Positions 61,277-64,000 of a stretch of 64,000 bases of DNA are shown one piece after another. A program made the translations under genes and the position numbers. This DNA comes from Intestinimonas massiliensis (ex Afouda et al. 2020). Its GTDB lineage: Bacteria; Bacillota; Clostridia; Oscillospirales; Oscillospiraceae. The stretch's first letter is position 1; each line of letters begins with the position of its first letter. The notes below the pieces were generated by a model, which saw only the letters and a list, made by a program, of their open reading frames with translations, made no database searches and was not told the origin of the DNA. Location: NCBI RefSeq assembly GCF_001244995.1, contig NZ_LN869529.1:785264-849263 (forward strand). The letters are read 5' to 3'.

Positions 61277-62677
61277 ATGAACGTCAAGAGTAAAGAGAAC
61301 GTAGAGAACAGCGCCGTAGAGCTGGTCATCGAGGTCGGGGCTCAGGAGTTTGAGGCCGCGCTGGACAAGGTCTACAAGAAGCAGCGGGGCAGCATCGCCG
61401 TCCCCGGTTTCCGGAAGGGCAAGGCCCCCCGGAAGATCATCGAGGGTATGTACGGCTCTGGCGTGTTCTATGAAGACGCCATCGAAGAGCTTTATCCCTC
61501 CGCTTACGCCGAAGCCGTGGAGCAGGAGAAGCTGGATGTGGTGGCCTACCCCAAGGTGGAAGTCCTGGAGGTGGGCAAGGACGGCTTTACCTTTAAGGCC
61601 GTGGTCACCGTCCGACCCGAGGCCAAGATCGGTACGTACAAGGGCCTGAGTGCGGAGAAGGAAGCTGTCGCCGTCACCGACGAGGACATCGAAAACGAGC
61701 TCAAGCCCTATGTCGAGCGCGCGACCCGCCTGGTAAACGTGGAGCGCGAGGCCAAGATGGGCGATACCGTTCTGCTGGACTTTGAGGGCTTTGACAACGG
61801 CGTGCCCTTCGAGGGCGGCAAGGCCGAGAACCACGCCCTGGAGCTGGGCTCCCACTCCTTTGTTCCCGGCTTTGAAGAGGGCGTCGTGGGTCTGAAGCCC
61901 GGCGATGAGAAGGACATTGACGTCACCTTCCCCGAGGACTATCACGCCGACCTGGCCGGTAAGCCCGTGGTGTTCAAGATCAAGGTTCACGAGGTGAAGG
62001 AGCCCCAGGCCCCCGTGGTGGACGACGAGTTTGCCAAAGACGTGTCCGAGTTCGACACGCTGGACGAGTTCAAGAAGGACCTGGGCGACAAGCTGAAGGA
62101 GCGCCGTCAGACCCAGGCCGACCGCGCCTATGAGGACGCCCTTATGGATCAGGTGGTGGAGGCCCTTGAGGTAGAGCTGCCCGACGCCATGGTGGACTAC
62201 CGCGCCGAGCAGATGGTGCAGGATTACGCCCAGCGCATCACCAGCCAGGGCATCCCCTTTGAAAAATATCTGGAAATGACCGGCCAGACGATGGATAGGA
62301 TGAAGGAGCAGGCCAAGGAGTCCGCCATTAAGCAAATCAAGTATGAGATGGCGATGGACGCCGTGGCTGCGGCCGAGGGAATCGTCATCTCCGACGAGGA
62401 GCTGGACGCTGAGTACCAGTCCCTGGCCGACCAGTACAAGATGGAGCTGGACCAGGTGAAGGCGCTGGCTTCCGCCGAGGATGTCAGGACCACGCTGTTG
62501 CGCCGGAAAGCCATCGACGTGGTCAAGGACAGCGCCAAGGTCGGCAAGGCCAAGAAGCCCGCCGCAAAGAAAGCCGCCAAGGAGACCGAGGACGAGACCG
62601 CCGAGGAAAAGCCGAAGAAGAAGGCTGCATCCAAGAAGAGGGCCGAGACGGAACAGGCGCCCAAGACCGAGGAATAA
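61277..62677 (+). CDS. tig: Trigger factor
   Basis: Ribosome-bound chaperone and prolyl isomerase. The 466-residue protein has the ribosome-docking signature GFRKGKAPR near residues 45-53, a PPIase domain near 160-250 (GDTVLLDFEGF...VPGFEEGVVGLKPGDEKDIDVTFPE) and the alpha-helical C-terminal arms. A highly charged Lys/Ala/Glu tail of about 40 residues follows (KKPAAKKAAKETEDETAEEK), longer than in Bacillus. AGGAGGAAG precedes the ATG. A weak TTCACA-18-TAAGAT lies upstream. Confidence 0.96.
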   Translation: MNVKSKENVENSAVELVIEVGAQEFEAALDKVYKKQRGSIAVPGFRKGKAPRKIIEGMYGSGVFYEDAIEELYPSAYAEAVEQEKLDVVAYPKVEVLEVGKDGFTFKAVVTVRPEAKIGTYKGLSAEKEAVAVTDEDIENELKPYVERATRLVNVEREAKMGDTVLLDFEGFDNGVPFEGGKAENHALELGSHSFVPGFEEGVVGLKPGDEKDIDVTFPEDYHADLAGKPVVFKIKVHEVKEPQAPVVDDEFAKDVSEFDTLDEFKKDLGDKLKERRQTQADRAYEDALMDQVVEALEVELPDAMVDYRAEQMVQDYAQRITSQGIPFEKYLEMTGQTMDRMKEQAKESAIKQIKYEMAMDAVAAAEGIVISDEELDAEYQSLADQYKMELDQVKALASAEDVRTTLLRRKAIDVVKDSAKVGKAKKPAAKKAAKETEDETAEEKPKKKAASKKRAETEQAPKTEE

Positions 62678-62794
62678 GCAGGCATTGTTTCAGCGGCGGC
62701 AGTCCGGAGATGGGTATGGAGTGAAACCAGGAATAATGTTCCAGCCTCCGGGTATACTTTCTTAGCGTGACTGCCGCAAAAAGGAGAGCATATT

Positions 62795-63379
62795 ATGAGC
62801 CTAGTACCTTATGTAGTAGAGCAGACCAACCGCGGAGAGCGGTCCTATGACATCTTCTCCCGTCTGCTCAACGACCGTATCATCTTTCTGGGTGAGGAAG
62901 TGAACGATACCACCGCCAGCCTGGTGGTGGCGCAGCTCCTCTATCTGGAGGCGCAGGACCCGGACAAGGACATTCAGTTCTACATCAATAGCCCAGGCGG
63001 GTCTGTCACGGCCGGCATGGCCATTTATGATACCATGCAGTACGTGAAGTGCGACGTATCCACCATCTGCATCGGTATGGCTGCCAGCATGGGCGCTTTT
63101 CTGCTGTCCTCCGGGACCAAGGGCAAGCGCTTTGCCCTACCCAATGCCGAGATCATGATCCATCAGCCCTCCGGCGGCACCAAGGGCCAGGCCAGCGACA
63201 TCAAGATCCAGGCCGAGTGGATGCTGCGTACCCGCGAGAAGCTGAACAAGATCCTGGCGGAGAACACCGGGAAGTCTGTGGAGCAGATCGCCGTGGATAC
63301 CGAGCGCGACCACTTCATGCCCGCGGATGAGGCCTGCGCCTACGGCCTCATCGACAAAGTCATCACATATAAGCGGTAA
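62795..63379 (+). CDS. clpP: ATP-dependent Clp protease proteolytic subunit
   Basis: Serine protease barrel that degrades proteins delivered by ClpX or ClpC. The 194-residue protein has the full triad: S98 in [10 protein letters not shown]123 in MIHQPSGG and D172 in [11 protein letters not shown]. Its N-terminus [20 protein letters not shown] is standard. AAAGGAGAGC precedes the ATG. A TATACT box lies upstream at about 62753, without a good -35. It is followed by a 17 bp hairpin and clpX. Confidence 0.98.
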   Translation: MSLVPYVVEQTNRGERSYDIFSRLLNDRIIFLGEEVNDTTASLVVAQLLYLEAQDPDKDIQFYINSPGGSVTAGMAIYDTMQYVKCDVSTICIGMAASMGAFLLSSGTKGKRFALPNAEIMIHQPSGGTKGQASDIKIQAEWMLRTREKLNKILAENTGKSVEQIAVDTERDHFMPADEACAYGLIDKVITYKR

Positions 63380-63388
63380 TACGCGGTC

Positions 63389-63428
63389 AGCAGGAGTGGG
63401 GGCGTTTTGCGCTCCCGCTCCTGCTGGC
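63389..63428 (+). other. Long hairpin between clpP and clpX
   Basis: A 17 bp stem including two G-T pairs, closed by a TTTT loop and with no T-run after it, lies between the clpP stop and the clpX start. It probably affects mRNA stability or the clpP:clpX ratio rather than acting as a simple terminator. Confidence 0.6.
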
Positions 63429-63469
63429 AGAAACGCACGGCGGCTGCCGTGGATTCAAGAGGTTGAGTT

Positions 63470-64000
63470 ATGCCTAAAAATGACGAAAAGCGTCCGGTCC
63501 GCTGTTCCTTCTGCGGAAAGCACCAGGAGCAGGTCTCCCGCATCATTGCCGGACCCGGCGCTTATATCTGCAACGAATGCGTCCAGCTCTGTATGAGCAT
63601 TTTGGACGACGCGGGGACCGCACCCGAAGAGGCGCACGTGGATATCCCCGACGTGATCCCCACGCCCCGGGAGATCCGAGACGTGCTGGACCAGTATATC
63701 ATCGGCCAGGAGGATGCCAAAGTGGCCCTCTCGGTGGCGGTATACAACCACTATAAGCGCATCTACTTCGGCGGCGGAGACGACGTGGAGCTTCAGAAGA
63801 GCAATATCCTGCTCATGGGACCCACCGGCTGCGGCAAGACCCTCTTCGCCCAGACGCTGGCCCGTATCCTGAAGGTGCCCTTTGCCATCGCCGACGCCAC
63901 CACCCTGACGGAAGCCGGCTATGTGGGCGATGACGTGGAGAACATCCTGCTGCGCCTGGTCCAGGCCGCCGATTACGATATCGAGCTGGCCCAGCGTGGC
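63470..64000 (+). CDS. clpX: ATP-dependent Clp protease ATP-binding subunit ClpX (3' end outside window)
   Basis: AAA+ unfoldase feeding ClpP. The first 177 codons are present. The N-terminal zinc-binding domain has CSFCGK and CNECVQLC; then [21 protein letters not shown], Walker [16 protein letters not shown] near residue 115, and [20 protein letters not shown], the substrate-gripping loop. AAGAGG lies just before the ATG. The gene runs off the right edge with the frame open. Confidence 0.98.
   Translation, partial: MPKNDEKRPVRCSFCGKHQEQVSRIIAGPGAYICNECVQLCMSILDDAGTAPEEAHVDIPDVIPTPREIRDVLDQYIIGQEDAKVALSVAVYNHYKRIYFGGGDDVELQKSNILLMGPTGCGKTLFAQTLARILKVPFAIADATTLTEAGYVGDDVENILLRLVQAADYDIELAQRG

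Noticed and set aside
62725-62760. CIRCE, CtsR or similar heat-shock operator before clpP
   Set aside because: A short GGAA/TTCC dyad is present, but no CIRCE inverted repeat or CtsR direct repeat can be read.

Overview
This window looks like a chromosomal segment of a GC-rich, spore-forming member of the Clostridia, most like the Oscillospiraceae (Flavonifractor / Intestinimonas / Lawsonibacter relatives). The case rests on gene content: spoIIGA-sigE-sigG, a ymxH-type sporulation gene, a SpoIVFA/SpoIVFB-like pair, PolC, HPr kinase, HisZ plus short-form HisG, and Firmicutes gene orders (rpsB-tsf-pyrH-frr-uppS-cdsA-dxr-rseP-polC; rplS-rbgA-rnhB; tig-clpP-clpX). The genus is an inference. I found no rRNA, tRNA, CRISPR array, prophage or insertion-sequence transposase. 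Nearly all of the window is ordinary core genome with tight operons.

Layout. 1-452: two small helical proteins of unknown function (minus strand). 589-3292: phosphodiesterase, CoaX and a MATE exporter. 3357-4641: CAT-like acetyltransferase and endonuclease III (minus). 4812-8326: glyA, rarA and a convergent S1-domain protein. 8407-8753: a palindrome-rich repeat element under a perfect sigma-A promoter. 8754-10910: DUF951, hisC, radical SAM. 11078-14048: spoIIGA, sigE, a yjbR-type gene on the other strand, and sigG. 14131-14454: a deletion scar joining two broken genes. 14421-15677: a YiiX-like hydrolase and a YmxH-like gene on either side of a palindromic divergent promoter. 15714-28314: the translation / lipid / isoprenoid / protease / replicase cluster from rpsB to polC. 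28370-34879: the histidine operon hisZGDBHAFIE. 34883-35765: YbaK-type and hotdog proteins. 35867-39783: potABCD polyamine importer (minus). 39894-47064: RluA-type synthase, DUF177-rpmF, DUF512 protein, der, plsY, gpsA, a small AT-richer island, rpmB. 47270-53756: hprK, glmS and a peptide-type ABC importer without ATPases. 53816-58994: SpoIVFA/B-like pair, rplS, second copy of the palindromic repeat, rbgA, rnhB, yraN, dipeptidase. 58982-64000: thrC, phosphoesterase, tig, clpP and the start of clpX.

How the genes work together. Most serve translation (S2, EF-Ts, RRF, L19, L28, L32, Der, RbgA), envelope and lipid synthesis (UppS, CdsA, Dxr, IspG, PlsY, GpsA, GlmS), replication and repair (PolC, RarA, Nth, RnhB), proteostasis (trigger factor, ClpP, ClpX) and amino-acid synthesis (HisA-I, HisZ, ThrC, GlyA). 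The sporulation genes cover control of both compartments: SpoIIGA activating sigma-E in the mother cell, sigma-G in the forespore, and a SpoIVFB-type protease that in other species activates sigma-K.

The least explained feature is a two-copy, non-coding, modular palindromic element (8430-8700 and 56031-56160). It has imperfect terminal inverted repeats that contain TATAAT, and both copies sit 45-55 bases upstream of housekeeping genes. Other points of note are the 21-base promoter spacer before spoIIGA, the deletion scar near 14345, the palindrome at 15343-15360, and perfect intergenic hairpins without U-tracts (rpsB-tsf, frr-uppS, clpP-clpX).
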